A DNA stretch of 64,000 nt from Aestuariivita sp. (GTDB lineage: Bacteria; Pseudomonadota; Alphaproteobacteria; Rhodobacterales; Rhodobacteraceae). Both the position numbers and the translations under genes were made by a program. How positions within the stretch are numbered: position 1 is the first letter of the stretch; every line of letters starts with the position of its first letter. The notes beneath the pieces were generated by a model. It saw only the letters and a program-made list of their open reading frames with translations. It ran no database searches and was not told where the DNA came from. The stretch spans positions 1 to 64,000 of the forward strand of contig NZ_JAAWWD010000061.1 of the NCBI RefSeq assembly GCF_021404545.1, in the 5' to 3' direction. Positions 7,904-16,669 of this stretch are shown here, in pieces.

Positions 7904-8680
7904 CTAATAGGGCAGGATCACCTCAAGCGCGTCCTGACCGTAACGCGGCTGCTGCACCGCTGAAATCTGTCCGCGTCCGCCATAGGCCACGCGCGCTTCG
8001 GCGATCTGGTCATAGGAGATCGTGTTGCGCAACGAGATATCGACCGGGCGCACGACACCCGCGATGCGCAATTCGCGCAGTTCGGAGTTCACCTTGATCT
8101 CCTGCCGCCCGGCGATCACGAGATTGTCGTTGGGCAGGGTTTCGATAATGGTGGCGGCCACGCGCAGGCTGATCTTTTCGTTGCGCCGGATGGAGCCTTC
8201 GCCGGATGTGCCCGAGCTGGAGCCCAGATCGACGATGTCGCCCGCGGGCAGGTCGTTTTCGGAAATGCCGGGCAGGATGCGGTCGATCTTGCCGCCATAG
8301 CCGAAAAATGTCGGGCTGCCAGCGGTTTGGGTCGCGCTGCGGCTGCGTTCGGATTCGTTGGACAAATCGGCTTCGTCCTCGATCTCGATGATCACGGTGA
8401 GGATATCGCCCACACGCTCGGCCCGGCTGTCGCCGAAAAAGCTGCGGGTGCTGGTGCTCCAGAGGCTGGAGGCTTCGGCGCGTTGCGGACGGACATAGGG
8501 CTCCGGCTCGGGCATCGGGATCGAGATCCTGGCCACTTCGGGTACCGATTGCCCGTCGATCACGAGCGGGCTGGTCTGGGGATTGCGGATGTCCTGGAGC
8601 CGGGAACATCCCGTGGCCAGAACGGCCAGGACGACCAGCGTCGCGGCGCGTGCGCCCTGGGAAAACCTGTTTGGGGTCAA
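7904..8680 (-). CDS. flgH: Flagellar L-ring lipoprotein FlgH
   Basis: FlgH forms the outer-membrane L-ring through which the rod passes. The 258-residue product has a signal peptide ending in a lipobox (VLATGC, Cys25), and conserved FlgH segments SSLWSTSTRSFFGDSRAERVGD-like and ILTVIIEIEDEADLSNES-like, ending in the family-typical region around VRPVDISLRNTISYDQIAEARV. The start is TTG at 8680, chosen because GGAGG stands 7 bases upstream and because its TTGA overlaps the flgA stop, giving coupled translation. Family and length are typical. Confidence 0.95.
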   Translation of the reverse strand: MTPNRFSQGARAATLVVLAVLATGCSRLQDIRNPQTSPLVIDGQSVPEVARISIPMPEPEPYVRPQRAEASSLWSTSTRSFFGDSRAERVGDILTVIIEIEDEADLSNESERSRSATQTAGSPTFFGYGGKIDRILPGISENDLPAGDIVDLGSSSGTSGEGSIRRNEKISLRVAATIIETLPNDNLVIAGRQEIKVNSELRELRIAGVVRPVDISLRNTISYDQIAEARVAYGGRGQISAVQQPRYGQDALEVILPY

Positions 8681-9372
8681 TTTCGTGCCTCCACGATGCC
8701 GTCGCCACGGGCGATGCCGATGATGGTCTTGTTGCTGGACAGGTTCACCACCCGCACCTCCTGGCCCAGATGGGCGTCGCTGATCGCCTTGCCGGTGGTG
8801 ATCAGTTGCAATGCGCCGTGCCGAAGCTCGATCTTGACCTCGTCGCCGCGCGCGATCACGATCGGCGGGATCACCGATTGCAGCTGGACCGGGCGCCCCT
8901 GGGCGATCAGGCGTTTGACCTGCTTGCCGATCAAATCCCGCGGCTCCAGCACCGCGAACGCGTGCACCCGTTGCCAGGGCAGTTCGGTGATCTCGATGTC
9001 TTCGGCGGTGATGATCTCGTCCGGCAACAGCCGCCGTCTGGTCACCGGGACCGGCATTTTCAGGATGGCCAGGCCCGAGATACGGCGCAGCCCGCCCTCC
9101 TGAGTGACCAGATTGGCGATGAACTGGCCGGTCTGATGGTCGATCCAAAACTCGCGGATCATCACGCCCTGGGTGGGGGCGTCGCCGGGCATCATCACCT
9201 CGAACCGTCCTGTTGCGGGCATTTCGACACCCAGATCCAGAACCGCCCGCTCGGCCACCAGATCGGCCACGGCCGTCGCGCGCGCCGTATCTGCAAACCC
9301 GATCATCAAGAGCGCGGCACAGAGCAGGGCGATGCCGTGCGGGACGAAAGACCGGAGGGGCAGCAGGATCAT
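8677..9372 (-). CDS. flgA: Flagellar P-ring assembly chaperone FlgA
   Basis: FlgA is a periplasmic chaperone for FlgI polymerisation into the P-ring. The 231-residue protein has an N-terminal signal peptide (hydrophobic stretch ALLCAALLMIGF, cleavage near TARATA) and a C-terminal SAF domain (about 105-225) with the conserved segment RRRLLPDEIITAEDIEI and the ending GQEVRVVNLSSNKTIIGI. It starts at ATG 9372, 4 bases after flgG, and its stop overlaps the flgH start codon. Confidence 0.93.
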   Translation of the reverse strand: MILLPLRSFVPHGIALLCAALLMIGFADTARATAVADLVAERAVLDLGVEMPATGRFEVMMPGDAPTQGVMIREFWIDHQTGQFIANLVTQEGGLRRISGLAILKMPVPVTRRRLLPDEIITAEDIEITELPWQRVHAFAVLEPRDLIGKQVKRLIAQGRPVQLQSVIPPIVIARGDEVKIELRHGALQLITTGKAISDAHLGQEVRVVNLSSNKTIIGIARGDGIVEARN

Positions 9373-9376
9373 GACA

Positions 9377-10162
9377 TCACCGGATCTGGTTGGCGGTCGA
9401 CAGCATCTGGTCGGCGGTTTCGATGGCCTTGGAATTCATCTCATAGGCGCGCTGCGCCGATATCAGATCGGTGATCTGCTGGATGATGTTCACGTTGGAG
9501 TTCTCAAGATACCCCTGCCGGATCACGGCCACGCCGTCCTCTCCGGGCAGGATGGAGGTGGGATCGCCCGAGGCGCCGGTCTGCTCCAGCAGGTTGCTTC
9601 CGATGGGTTTCAGCCCGGCCTGGTTGACAAAGGTCGCAAGGGTGAGCTGGCCCAGTTCGGTCGGATCGGCGTCATTGGCAAGATAGGCCATCACGACCCC
9701 TTCCTGATTGATGGCGATCTCGCGGGTGTCGGCGGGCACCACGATGCCGGGGTCGATTTCATAACCGTCCAGCGTCACGATCTGGCCTTCGGCATTCAGC
9801 TGGAAGTTGCCGTCGCGGGTATAGGCCTGGCTGCCGTCGGGCCGGTTGACGACAAAGAACCCGTCGCCATCCAGCGCCAGGTTCAGCGGGTTCGAGGTTT
9901 CCAGCAGCCCGCCCTGGCTGTTGAGCCGAACCAGCCCGGTGCTGTGGACGCCCAGCCCCACATTCATGCCGACCGGCCGGGTGGTCCCGTCGGTCGAGGT
10001 CAGCGCGCCTTCCTGCGCCTTTGACTGATAGATCAGGTCCTGAAATGCCGCGCGCCCGCTTTTGAAACCGGTGGTGTTGGCATTGGCGATGTTGTTGGCG
10101 ATCACATCGACATTGGTCTGCTGTGCTGCCATGCCGGTGGCCGCTATTCCCAGTGCTTTCAT
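9377..10162 (-). CDS. flgG: Flagellar distal rod protein FlgG
   Basis: FlgG builds the distal rod. The 261-residue protein has the rod/hook N-terminal signature TNVDVIANNIANANTTGFK, the FlgG-typical LGLGVHS and GDGFFVVNRPDGSQAYTRDG segments, and the C-terminal heptad region LVDLISAQRAYEMNSKAIETADQML-like. Length is exactly that expected. It sits between flgF and flgA in a compact minus-strand operon. Confidence 0.97.
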   Translation of the reverse strand: MKALGIAATGMAAQQTNVDVIANNIANANTTGFKSGRAAFQDLIYQSKAQEGALTSTDGTTRPVGMNVGLGVHSTGLVRLNSQGGLLETSNPLNLALDGDGFFVVNRPDGSQAYTRDGNFQLNAEGQIVTLDGYEIDPGIVVPADTREIAINQEGVVMAYLANDADPTELGQLTLATFVNQAGLKPIGSNLLEQTGASGDPTSILPGEDGVAVIRQGYLENSNVNIIQQITDLISAQRAYEMNSKAIETADQMLSTANQIR

Positions 10163-10189
10163 TCCGCCTCTCCCAAATTCGGTTTCTGC

Positions 10190-10936
10190 CTAGACGCTGC
10201 GCGAGATCCTCTGGATCGCGGTCTGCGTCAGTTGATCTGTTTCCTCAAGCACCCGCACGGCGCGCTCATAGGCGCGCTGGATGTCCATCATGCGGGTGAC
10301 CTCAAGCGTGGATTGCACGTTGCTTTGTTCGACAAAGCCCTGAACGACAGCCGACGCATCGGACCGTTCCGGGCGGCCCCCGGCGCCCGGGGGCAGGATG
10401 TAAAGCCCGCCGCCGATCGCGCTGAGCGCGTTCGGGGTCTCAATCGCAAAGGTGCCGATCTGACCCAGCACGCCCCCATCGGTGTCGGTGATCGTTCCAT
10501 CGCGCGCGATGGTAAAGGTTGCGCCGATATCGGGCGGCAGGGTGATCGCCCTGCCATCGGCATCCAGGATCGCGGCCCCGGTGGTGGTTGTCAGCTCACC
10601 CTCGGACGAGATCACCAGGCGCCCGTCGCGGCCAAAGGCTTCGGTGCCATCGGGGGCTTGGTAGGCAAACCAGTCGGGGCCCGAAAGGGCGACATCGAAC
10701 GGGCTGTCGGTCTTGACCATCGCGCCCTGTGTCAGGTCGAGATAGTTCCCCTTGTCCTGCACGAAACTGATGGAACTGCCCAGCGACGAGTCCGTGGGGA
10801 GGGTCAGGGAATCCAGCAAGGGGCGGCTGGCCTTGAACCCCGAGGTCGACATGTTCGCGATATTGTGCGCAGTCGAATTCAGGCTGCGCTCCAGGACGGT
10901 GGCCAGCGAAAGCGAGACATGATTTGCACTGCTCAT
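10190..10936 (-). CDS. flgF: Flagellar proximal rod protein FlgF
   Basis: FlgF is a proximal rod component. I use ATG 10936 (248 residues) because AGGA lies 7 bases upstream and the protein then begins MSSANHVSLSLATVLE, close to family starts; a longer frame from 10996 is not supported. The N-terminal rod signature is STAHNIANMSTSGFKASRP, and the C-terminal coiled region is STLEVTRMMDIQRAYERAVRV. It is the first gene of flgF-flgG-flgA-flgH-fliL-like, with a promoter expected in the 120-base gap to the divergent TPR gene. Confidence 0.93.
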   Translation of the reverse strand: MSSANHVSLSLATVLERSLNSTAHNIANMSTSGFKASRPLLDSLTLPTDSSLGSSISFVQDKGNYLDLTQGAMVKTDSPFDVALSGPDWFAYQAPDGTEAFGRDGRLVISSEGELTTTTGAAILDADGRAITLPPDIGATFTIARDGTITDTDGGVLGQIGTFAIETPNALSAIGGGLYILPPGAGGRPERSDASAVVQGFVEQSNVQSTLEVTRMMDIQRAYERAVRVLEETDQLTQTAIQRISRSV

Positions 10937-11056
10937 GAAACCGTCCTGTTCTTGCAAGAGATCGGCGGGTACTTGGTTCCTGATCGTATATTGCAAGATT
11001 AATGTCGAGTATTATAAGTATAGAGGCAAGTAAAAATAGGTTAAAGCAAAGTAAGC

Positions 11057-12892
11057 GTGTTGTTGCGTCGGCGGATCATAGAACAGGCGATGGCCATTCT
11101 TGTCCTGATCGGGACGAGCCTACCGACCGGCCTGCATGCCCAGGCGGCATCGGTGGAGCCGGTTACGCAGAACCCGGCGTGGCTGGACCTGGATGACGGC
11201 GCGGCGGACGGGATCACGCTTTTGCCGGCGATGGATTTGCGGCGCTGGCCCGACAACGCGTTTTTCGAGGCGATGGTCAGCCGCGTGAATGCGCTGAGCG
11301 AAGCGCATGCGGAGGAACATGGCGCGGTTCTGCTGGATCTGGCGGAGCTTTATCTGAGCCAGATGCTGACGGTCGAAGCCGAAAGCTTTGTCAGGGCCGC
11401 CGGAGAGACCGCCTGGGCAAGCTCACCGCGCCATGCCGCGCTGCGTGATGCGGTGAACCTGCTGCAAGGACAGCCGGTCGCGGCAATCGCGACCTCGCCG
11501 CTGACCGACCCGATCCGCCCCGACCGGGGGCTGTGGCTGAGCCTGAATGGAATTGCCATCGGCGACGGTGCGAAACTGGACAACCACCTGCAAGAGGGGC
11601 TGGTGGGACTGACGTTTCAGAGCGGCCCGGTGGCGCGTGCCCTTTTGCCGTTGGTCGCCGAGGCCGCGATCAGCCTGCGCAACCTGCCCCTGTCCGAGAC
11701 GGCGCTGGCCTTGATCGGAACGGTGCCGGATCTGGTGGACACGCCCAGCACGTTTTTCCTGCAAGGGCGTCATGATGAAAACCTCGGCAACGTCAAATCC
11801 GCGCTTGAGGCCTATTTCGAGGCATCCCGCGGCTGGGATCGCTATGCCGCGCGCGCGCGGATCGCCTTGGCCGATCTGGCGATGAGAGATGGCAGTTCCG
11901 GTGCGCTTTTGGCGGCGCGCGATGTCTTGTCGGCCGGGGCGGGATCGTGGCGCGGCGACGAGATCGAGATCACCGTGCTGGAGCGGCAGGCGCAGGTGAA
12001 CGGGCTGCTGGGCGAGTCGATCACCGCGCTCAAGGCGTATGGGCGCATTCTGACCCGGTTCCCAAATTCGCCGCAAGCCGCCGCCGCCAAGGATGTGGTC
12101 GGCGGCCATCTCGACGTGGTCTATCGCAGGGGGGCGGCGGGTGAGATCGCCCTGGCCAACTGGTTCGAGGTGCATCAGTTCTTGTTGCCGGCCTATCGTT
12201 TTCTGCCGCGCTTTGTGGATTACAACGAAATGCTGGCCGATGCGGTGTTCAAGATGGGCGGGACCTATCTTGCCATATCCGAATATCAGCAAACCCTGAG
12301 CATCTATGAGGCGCTTGACGATGTGACCGGGGCCAAGATCGAGCCCGCGCGGGTGGATGCGGTTCGCAAGAAGCTTGCCCTGGCCCTGGCTCGGGCGGGC
12401 CTGTGGGGGCAGGCGCTGGACAGCCTGGACGAGATTACCTCGACCGGCGATCCGGTGCTCCGTGACGGGATCAACAAATTGCGGGTGCAGGTTCTGTCCG
12501 AGCTGGGCGATACTGACGGGTTGTTGCGGACATTCGTGGCCACCCCGGATGCCGAGAGCCTGCGCCGCTGGGGGCAGGCGTTGTTCGTCAGTCAGGATTG
12601 GGCGAATGCGATGGTGCAATACCAGCGCCTGTTGTCGGATTATCCCGATCAGTTCCGTCTGGGCGATGCCTCCTATCTGTTGATCGCGGCGCATCGGGTG
12701 GGCGATGAAGAGACCGCGCGAGAGGTTGCCCAGTCGTTTCCCCAGCTGACGACGTCTGAAGGGATTGCCGGGTTGGCCAACAGCCTGTTGGAGCCGCCCG
12801 AACCGCTGTTGCCGTTACGGCAGGACGCGGCATCGGGCCGGTTGGAGCGGGTCGACGAGACGATTGACCTGATCGAAGACTCAGGCCTGTAA
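11057..12892 (+). CDS. Secreted TPR-repeat protein in flagellar locus
   Basis: The 611-residue product starts at GTG 11057 with a signal peptide (RRRIIEQAMAILVLIGTSLP, cleavage near LHAQA). The rest is helical with tetratricopeptide-like repeats, for instance around ENLGNVKSALEAYFEASRG, GESITALKAYGRILTRFPNSP and DWANAMVQYQRLLSDYPDQF. TPR proteins are scaffolds for protein-protein contacts; the signal peptide puts this one in the periplasm. Its place between the rod operon and flaF-flbT suggests a role in motor or basal-body assembly, comparable in position to the MotC-type periplasmic proteins of rhizobia, but I see no clear MotC signature. The specific function is unknown. Confidence 0.75.
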   Translation: MLLRRRIIEQAMAILVLIGTSLPTGLHAQAASVEPVTQNPAWLDLDDGAADGITLLPAMDLRRWPDNAFFEAMVSRVNALSEAHAEEHGAVLLDLAELYLSQMLTVEAESFVRAAGETAWASSPRHAALRDAVNLLQGQPVAAIATSPLTDPIRPDRGLWLSLNGIAIGDGAKLDNHLQEGLVGLTFQSGPVARALLPLVAEAAISLRNLPLSETALALIGTVPDLVDTPSTFFLQGRHDENLGNVKSALEAYFEASRGWDRYAARARIALADLAMRDGSSGALLAARDVLSAGAGSWRGDEIEITVLERQAQVNGLLGESITALKAYGRILTRFPNSPQAAAAKDVVGGHLDVVYRRGAAGEIALANWFEVHQFLLPAYRFLPRFVDYNEMLADAVFKMGGTYLAISEYQQTLSIYEALDDVTGAKIEPARVDAVRKKLALALARAGLWGQALDSLDEITSTGDPVLRDGINKLRVQVLSELGDTDGLLRTFVATPDAESLRRWGQALFVSQDWANAMVQYQRLLSDYPDQFRLGDASYLLIAAHRVGDEETAREVAQSFPQLTTSEGIAGLANSLLEPPEPLLPLRQDAASGRLERVDETIDLIEDSGL

Positions 12893-12994
12893 CGCCGCGC
12901 GTATTCTTGTAGCACTTTCAAATAGATGCATCCGCGCAACAGAGTTTCACAAAGACTCGGGGATCCGGTTTTTGACCCCAAAGGACTGAAAACG

Positions 12995-13010
12995 TAAATT
13001 TTCCCTTAAC
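12995..13010 (+). promoter_or_regulatory. CtrA-like box upstream of flaF, one mismatch (TAAA-N7-TTAAC)
   Basis: TAAA at 12995-12998 and TTAAC at 13006-13010 are spaced by 7 bases. The box is 55 bases before the flaF start, in a 172-base gap after the TPR gene. Confidence 0.45.
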
Positions 13011-13064
13011 CGCACTAAGAATAGTCTGCGGACCAGAGCAGGTATAAGAATAAGCGGAACATCC

Positions 13065-13460
13065 ATGGGCATTAATGCGTATCGGCAGACAATTGCCAAA
13101 ACCGAAGCCCCGCGCCAGATCGAGCGGCGGCTGTTGTCCGAGGCCACCTCACTGCTGTTGCAGCATACCGATTTCGATGCTCTGGAGACCAAGGAAGAAA
13201 AGCTGGCCGCGTTGAGCGGGGGTGTGCGCGACGCGATCTGGAAGAACGAGCAGATCTGGCTGGCTTTCAAATTCGACCTGGCCGAACAGGAGAACGGGCT
13301 GCCGCCGCAGGTGCGCGCCTCGCTGATTTCCCTGGCGCTGTGGGTCGAGAAACACTCGGTCGGTGTTTTGCGCGGCACCCAAAAGATCAAACCGCTGATC
13401 GATATCAACCGCAGCATCATTCGCGGCCTGAGCGGAGATGCGAGCGAGGAGGGGGAGTGA
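13065..13460 (+). CDS. flaF: Flagellar biosynthesis regulator FlaF
   Basis: FlaF is an alphaproteobacterial protein that promotes flagellin synthesis and secretion, acting opposite to FlbT. The 131-residue protein matches the family over its length, including the start INAYRQTIAKTEAPRQIERRLL, the middle LAALSGGVRDAIWKNEQIWLAF and the helix LWVEKHSVGVLRG. flbT follows after 3 bases, with a purine-rich ribosome site inside the flaF end, so the pair is co-translated. Confidence 0.95.
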   Translation: MGINAYRQTIAKTEAPRQIERRLLSEATSLLLQHTDFDALETKEEKLAALSGGVRDAIWKNEQIWLAFKFDLAEQENGLPPQVRASLISLALWVEKHSVGVLRGTQKIKPLIDINRSIIRGLSGDASEEGE

Positions 13461-13463
13461 GAA

Positions 13464-13886
13464 ATGGGGCTGAAGCTGACCCTGAAACCGAATGAAAAGC
13501 TCATCATCAACGGCTGTGTCATTCAGAATGCGGATCGCCGTCAGACCCTGACGATCGAGAACCGGGCCGATGTGATCCGGGGGATCGATCTGCTGGATGA
13601 GAGCGAGGCCGCGACCCCGACCAAAGAGGTCTATTTCTTTGTCCAGTCCGCCATGTTGCGCCCGGAAATCCGTGATGACATCACCCCGGAGATCCAGCAG
13701 CGCCTGGGCCGGTTGGTGCCGGTTTTCAATGTCGAGATCGGAGGCCATCTGATTGAGGCGGCAAACCATGTTTCGGCGCGAAACTATTACAATGCGCTGC
13801 GCGCGATCAAACCCGTCATTGCCTATGAGGAGGAGCTGTTGAAGCTTTTCGGGGACAAGGACGGGTCTGTCGTGGCCGCGGAATAG
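13464..13886 (+). CDS. flbT: Flagellin mRNA-binding repressor FlbT
   Basis: In Caulobacter, FlbT binds the 5' leader of flagellin mRNA and represses its translation until the hook is complete. The 140-residue protein has the family start LKLTLKPNEKLIINGCVIQN, the central YFFVQSAMLRPE and the C-terminal ARNYYNALRAIKPVIAYEEEL. It is followed after 10 bases by a DUF1217 gene. The likely target is the flagellin gene at 29821-30642. Confidence 0.95.
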   Translation: MGLKLTLKPNEKLIINGCVIQNADRRQTLTIENRADVIRGIDLLDESEAATPTKEVYFFVQSAMLRPEIRDDITPEIQQRLGRLVPVFNVEIGGHLIEAANHVSARNYYNALRAIKPVIAYEEELLKLFGDKDGSVVAAE

Positions 13887-13896
13887 AGGGCGCGCG

Positions 13897-14712
13897 ATGT
13901 TGTTGAATATCTCGGGTCTGAGCAGTCAGTTGGGGCTGCGCCTGACCGACGACACCCAGGCGAGGCAGCTTGAGCAATTGCGCCAGCAGCCGGAAAACCA
14001 GCGGGCCATGGCCGCTTTTCAAGAGGAGATCGGGTCGATCACATCGCCCAAGGAGCTGGTGGATAACTATCAGGTCTACAGTTTCGTGATGCGCGCCTTT
14101 GATCTGGAGGATCAGATCTTTGGCCGCGGGATGATGCGCAAGGTTCTGGAGAGCGATCCGTCGGATGAAACCGCGCTGGTCAACCGGTTGACCGATCCCC
14201 GCTTTCGGGAGTTGCACGACGCGCTGGGGTTCACCGCGACGGGGGCCTCGAAACCCGATTTCAACGATCCGGCCTGGCAGCAAGGCATTGTCGATCGGTA
14301 TTACGACCAGGCATTCGTGAACAATACGGATGAACAGAACCCGACCGTCGGGACGGTCTTGAAACTGCGCCGGGACGCGCCGGAGCTGAACAACTGGTTC
14401 GAGGTGATGAAGGATCCCGATCTGTCGGAGTTCTTTCGCACGACGCTGGGTCTGCCGACAGAGATGGCGGTGATCGACCTGGACCGGCAAAAGGACATCT
14501 TCGAGAGCAAGTTTGATCTGCGCACGATCAACGATCCGGAGGTGCAGGAGGAGATGATCAACCGATATCTTGCCCTGTCGGACATTCAGAACCCCAACAC
14601 CAGTGTCAGCAATCCGGTGCTGTCGGTTCTTCAAGGATCAAGCGGGCTGGGTGTTATCATCTCGTTGAGTGTGCTGCAGGTGAGTTTTTCGGCCTCATCG
14701 CTCTATCGCTGA
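13897..14712 (+). CDS. DUF1217 family flagellar-associated protein
   Basis: The 271-residue product resembles the DUF1217 family found in alphaproteobacterial flagellar loci, with repeated units of the type KELVDNYQVYSFVMRAFDLEDQ and FREVLESDPSDETALVNRL-like. It ends in a hydrophobic segment (LGVIISLSVLQVSFSASSLY). It has no signal peptide. The biochemical role of the family is not established. It is the third gene of flaF-flbT-DUF1217, which suggests a link to filament or flagellin control. Confidence 0.8.
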   Translation: MLLNISGLSSQLGLRLTDDTQARQLEQLRQQPENQRAMAAFQEEIGSITSPKELVDNYQVYSFVMRAFDLEDQIFGRGMMRKVLESDPSDETALVNRLTDPRFRELHDALGFTATGASKPDFNDPAWQQGIVDRYYDQAFVNNTDEQNPTVGTVLKLRRDAPELNNWFEVMKDPDLSEFFRTTLGLPTEMAVIDLDRQKDIFESKFDLRTINDPEVQEEMINRYLALSDIQNPNTSVSNPVLSVLQGSSGLGVIISLSVLQVSFSASSLYR

Positions 14713-14729
14713 GATCCGGGCGGTGCTGC

Positions 14730-15752
14730 CTAGACCATGTCTTCTTCATCTTCGGGGTCATCCAGCGTGATGTCACCGTCGCGCGCCAGTCGCAACGCGG
14801 CTTCGACCAGGTCGGATTGCGCCTGCTTGGCGTCGCGGGATTTGACCGGGCCGAGGGCTGTCATTTCTTCCTGAAGCATGTCGCGCGACCGCGATGGCAG
14901 GGAGTTGAGGAAATGGTCCCGCACCTCCTTGCGGGCGCCGCGCAGGGCAAAAGGCAGCGTGGTACCGGATACCTCGCGCATCACCTTGGAGAGCTGTGTG
15001 GGGTCGAGCCGCACAAGATCGTCGAACACGAACATCTTTTGTTTGATGGCGCGCAACCGGTCGGGCGTTTTCTTCTCCAGCGCGCGGGCGATATCCTCGA
15101 ACATGTCGCGGTCGAGCTTGTTGAAGACCGAAACCAGTTTCTTTTCCGTGACGGCTTCGGCGTCCTGGCCGACTTTTGACAGGACTTCGCGGCGCAGGCT
15201 TTCTTCCAGCGTGCGCACCGATTCCTTGGGCAATTCTTCCATCGTCAGGATCCGCTCGACGATCTGCACGCTGCGTTGGCGCCCCAGAAGCGGCAGAACC
15301 TTGGCGGTGGCGTTGGGGTCGAGCCGTGAGAGGATCACGGCGACGGTCTGGTCGCGTTCCTTGCGCAGGAACTGGGTCAGCACCTTTTCATCGAGCTTCG
15401 ACAGATCGTCCCAAAGATCGCCCGTGGCGCTGTCCTGAATTTCGGCGAGGATCTCCTCGACCCGGTCTTCGGGCAGGAACGATCCCAGAAGCGAGCGTGC
15501 GGTGCGCACCGACCCGATGATCCCGCCATAATCGCTGAGTTTGACGCCGAACTCGTCCATCACTTCCTCGACCAGTTCGGACTGCACCTCGCCCATGGTC
15601 GAGATGGCGCGGGTGATCTTGCGAATTTCGCTTTCTTCGAGCTGCTGCATCAGGGTGCCGCCGCGCTCTTCTCCCAGGCACAAAAACAGGATCGCCGACT
15701 TTTCTGCGCCGGTGAAGCGACGGATGCGCGGGAGCGGGACGAAATGCGTCAT
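14730..15752 (-). CDS. fliG: Flagellar motor switch protein FliG
   Basis: FliG is the rotor protein that receives torque from the stator and links the MS-ring to FliM/FliN. The 340-residue protein has N-terminal, middle and C-terminal FliG domains: EKSAILFLCLGEE at the start, LSRLDPNATAKVLPLL in the middle, and the C-terminal torque helix around VSGTTLPFALRGARKEV and FLNSLPSRSRDMLQEEM. The FliM-binding EHPQ loop reads ERDQ here (RKERDQTVAVIL). The C-terminus carries an acidic tail. It is separated from fliP by 98 bases containing a perfect inverted repeat, so it may have its own promoter. Confidence 0.95.
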   Translation of the reverse strand: MTHFVPLPRIRRFTGAEKSAILFLCLGEERGGTLMQQLEESEIRKITRAISTMGEVQSELVEEVMDEFGVKLSDYGGIIGSVRTARSLLGSFLPEDRVEEILAEIQDSATGDLWDDLSKLDEKVLTQFLRKERDQTVAVILSRLDPNATAKVLPLLGRQRSVQIVERILTMEELPKESVRTLEESLRREVLSKVGQDAEAVTEKKLVSVFNKLDRDMFEDIARALEKKTPDRLRAIKQKMFVFDDLVRLDPTQLSKVMREVSGTTLPFALRGARKEVRDHFLNSLPSRSRDMLQEEMTALGPVKSRDAKQAQSDLVEAALRLARDGDITLDDPEDEEDMV

Positions 15753-15797
15753 CTGTGCCTGTACATTTGCCGACTCGCGGCTTTTTCTTTGTTAAAC

Positions 15798-15821
15798 CAT
15801 GAATAGCCCGGTTTATTCATG
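15798..15821. promoter_or_regulatory. Perfect inverted repeat between fliP and fliG
   Basis: CATGAATA (15798-15805) and TATTCATG (15814-15821) are perfect 8-bp arms around an 8-base GC-rich spacer. The repeat is 46-69 bases upstream of the fliG start on the minus strand, in the only sizeable gap of the fliF-fliH-fliN-fliP-fliG series. It could be an operator or a hairpin after fliP. Confidence 0.4.
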
Positions 15822-15850
15822 CTGATCAAGATAAACCCGCCACGGGCCGC

Positions 15851-16663
15851 TCATAACGGGGTAAAGACCGCGTAACTCTCCATGAGAGAGCCTGCCAGCA
15901 TGTACCAGCCATCGATCAGGACGAAGAAGATGATCTTGAACGGCAAAGAGACGATGACCGGCGGCAGCATGATCATGCCCGCGCTCATCAGAACGGAGGC
16001 CACGATCAGGTCGATCGCGATGAATGGCAGGTAGAGCAGAAAGCCGATGGTGAAGGCACGGCGAAGCTCCGAAATCATAAACGCCGGGATCAGCTCGCGC
16101 CAGCCGATTTCAGAGGTGTCCTCGGGCAGGACATCCGGGTCGTCGTCGCCGGCCATTTCGCGAAACAGCGCCAGATCCTTTTCGCGCACATTGGCAAGCA
16201 TGAAGTTGCGGAACGGCTCGCCGATCCGGCTGACGGCCTGTTCCTCGGTTATGGTGTTCTCCAACAGCGGCTGGAGCCCGCCCTCCCACGCGTCGTCAAA
16301 GACCGGCTGCATCACGAAAAGCGTCATGAAGAGCGCCATCGCGTTCAGCACGATATTGGGCGGGGTCTGGTTCAGCCCCAGCGCCGAGCGCAGCAGCGAA
16401 AAGACAATCACAAAGCGGGTGAAGGATGTGGCCATCACCAGCAGGCCCGGTGCGATGCTGAGCACCGTGATCAGGGCAAAAAGCTGGATCAGACGGCCAG
16501 AGAGGCTGGCCCCTTCGTCGCTGCCCGGTTCGGTGTCGCCGAACCGGGAGGCGAGATCGCGCACCAGCCCGCCGATATCGGCCTCCTGCGCCATAACGCC
16601 GGAGGTGGCCGAGAGCGCGAGTAGCCCGGCCAGAGGCAGCAGAATGGGGGCGCGGCGGAGCAT
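15851..16663 (-). CDS. fliP: Flagellar export gate protein FliP
   Basis: FliP forms the core of the export gate with FliQ and FliR. The 270-residue precursor has a signal peptide (LLPLAGLLALSATSGVMAQ) and the conserved membrane regions: LITVLSIAPGLLVMATSFTRFVIV, LRSALGLNQTPPN and the C-terminal FLLYLPFIAIDLIVASVLMSAGM-MLPP-type signature. It lies 6 bases after fliN. No fliO is visible next to it, which is common in this group. Confidence 0.96.
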   Translation of the reverse strand: MLRRAPILLPLAGLLALSATSGVMAQEADIGGLVRDLASRFGDTEPGSDEGASLSGRLIQLFALITVLSIAPGLLVMATSFTRFVIVFSLLRSALGLNQTPPNIVLNAMALFMTLFVMQPVFDDAWEGGLQPLLENTITEEQAVSRIGEPFRNFMLANVREKDLALFREMAGDDDPDVLPEDTSEIGWRELIPAFMISELRRAFTIGFLLYLPFIAIDLIVASVLMSAGMIMLPPVIVSLPFKIIFFVLIDGWYMLAGSLMESYAVFTPL

Positions 16664-16669
16664 ACGGGA

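Noticed and set aside
8681-9148. Upstream extension of flgH
   Set aside because: The frame runs through flgA. The lipoprotein signal and GGAGG support the TTG start at 8680.
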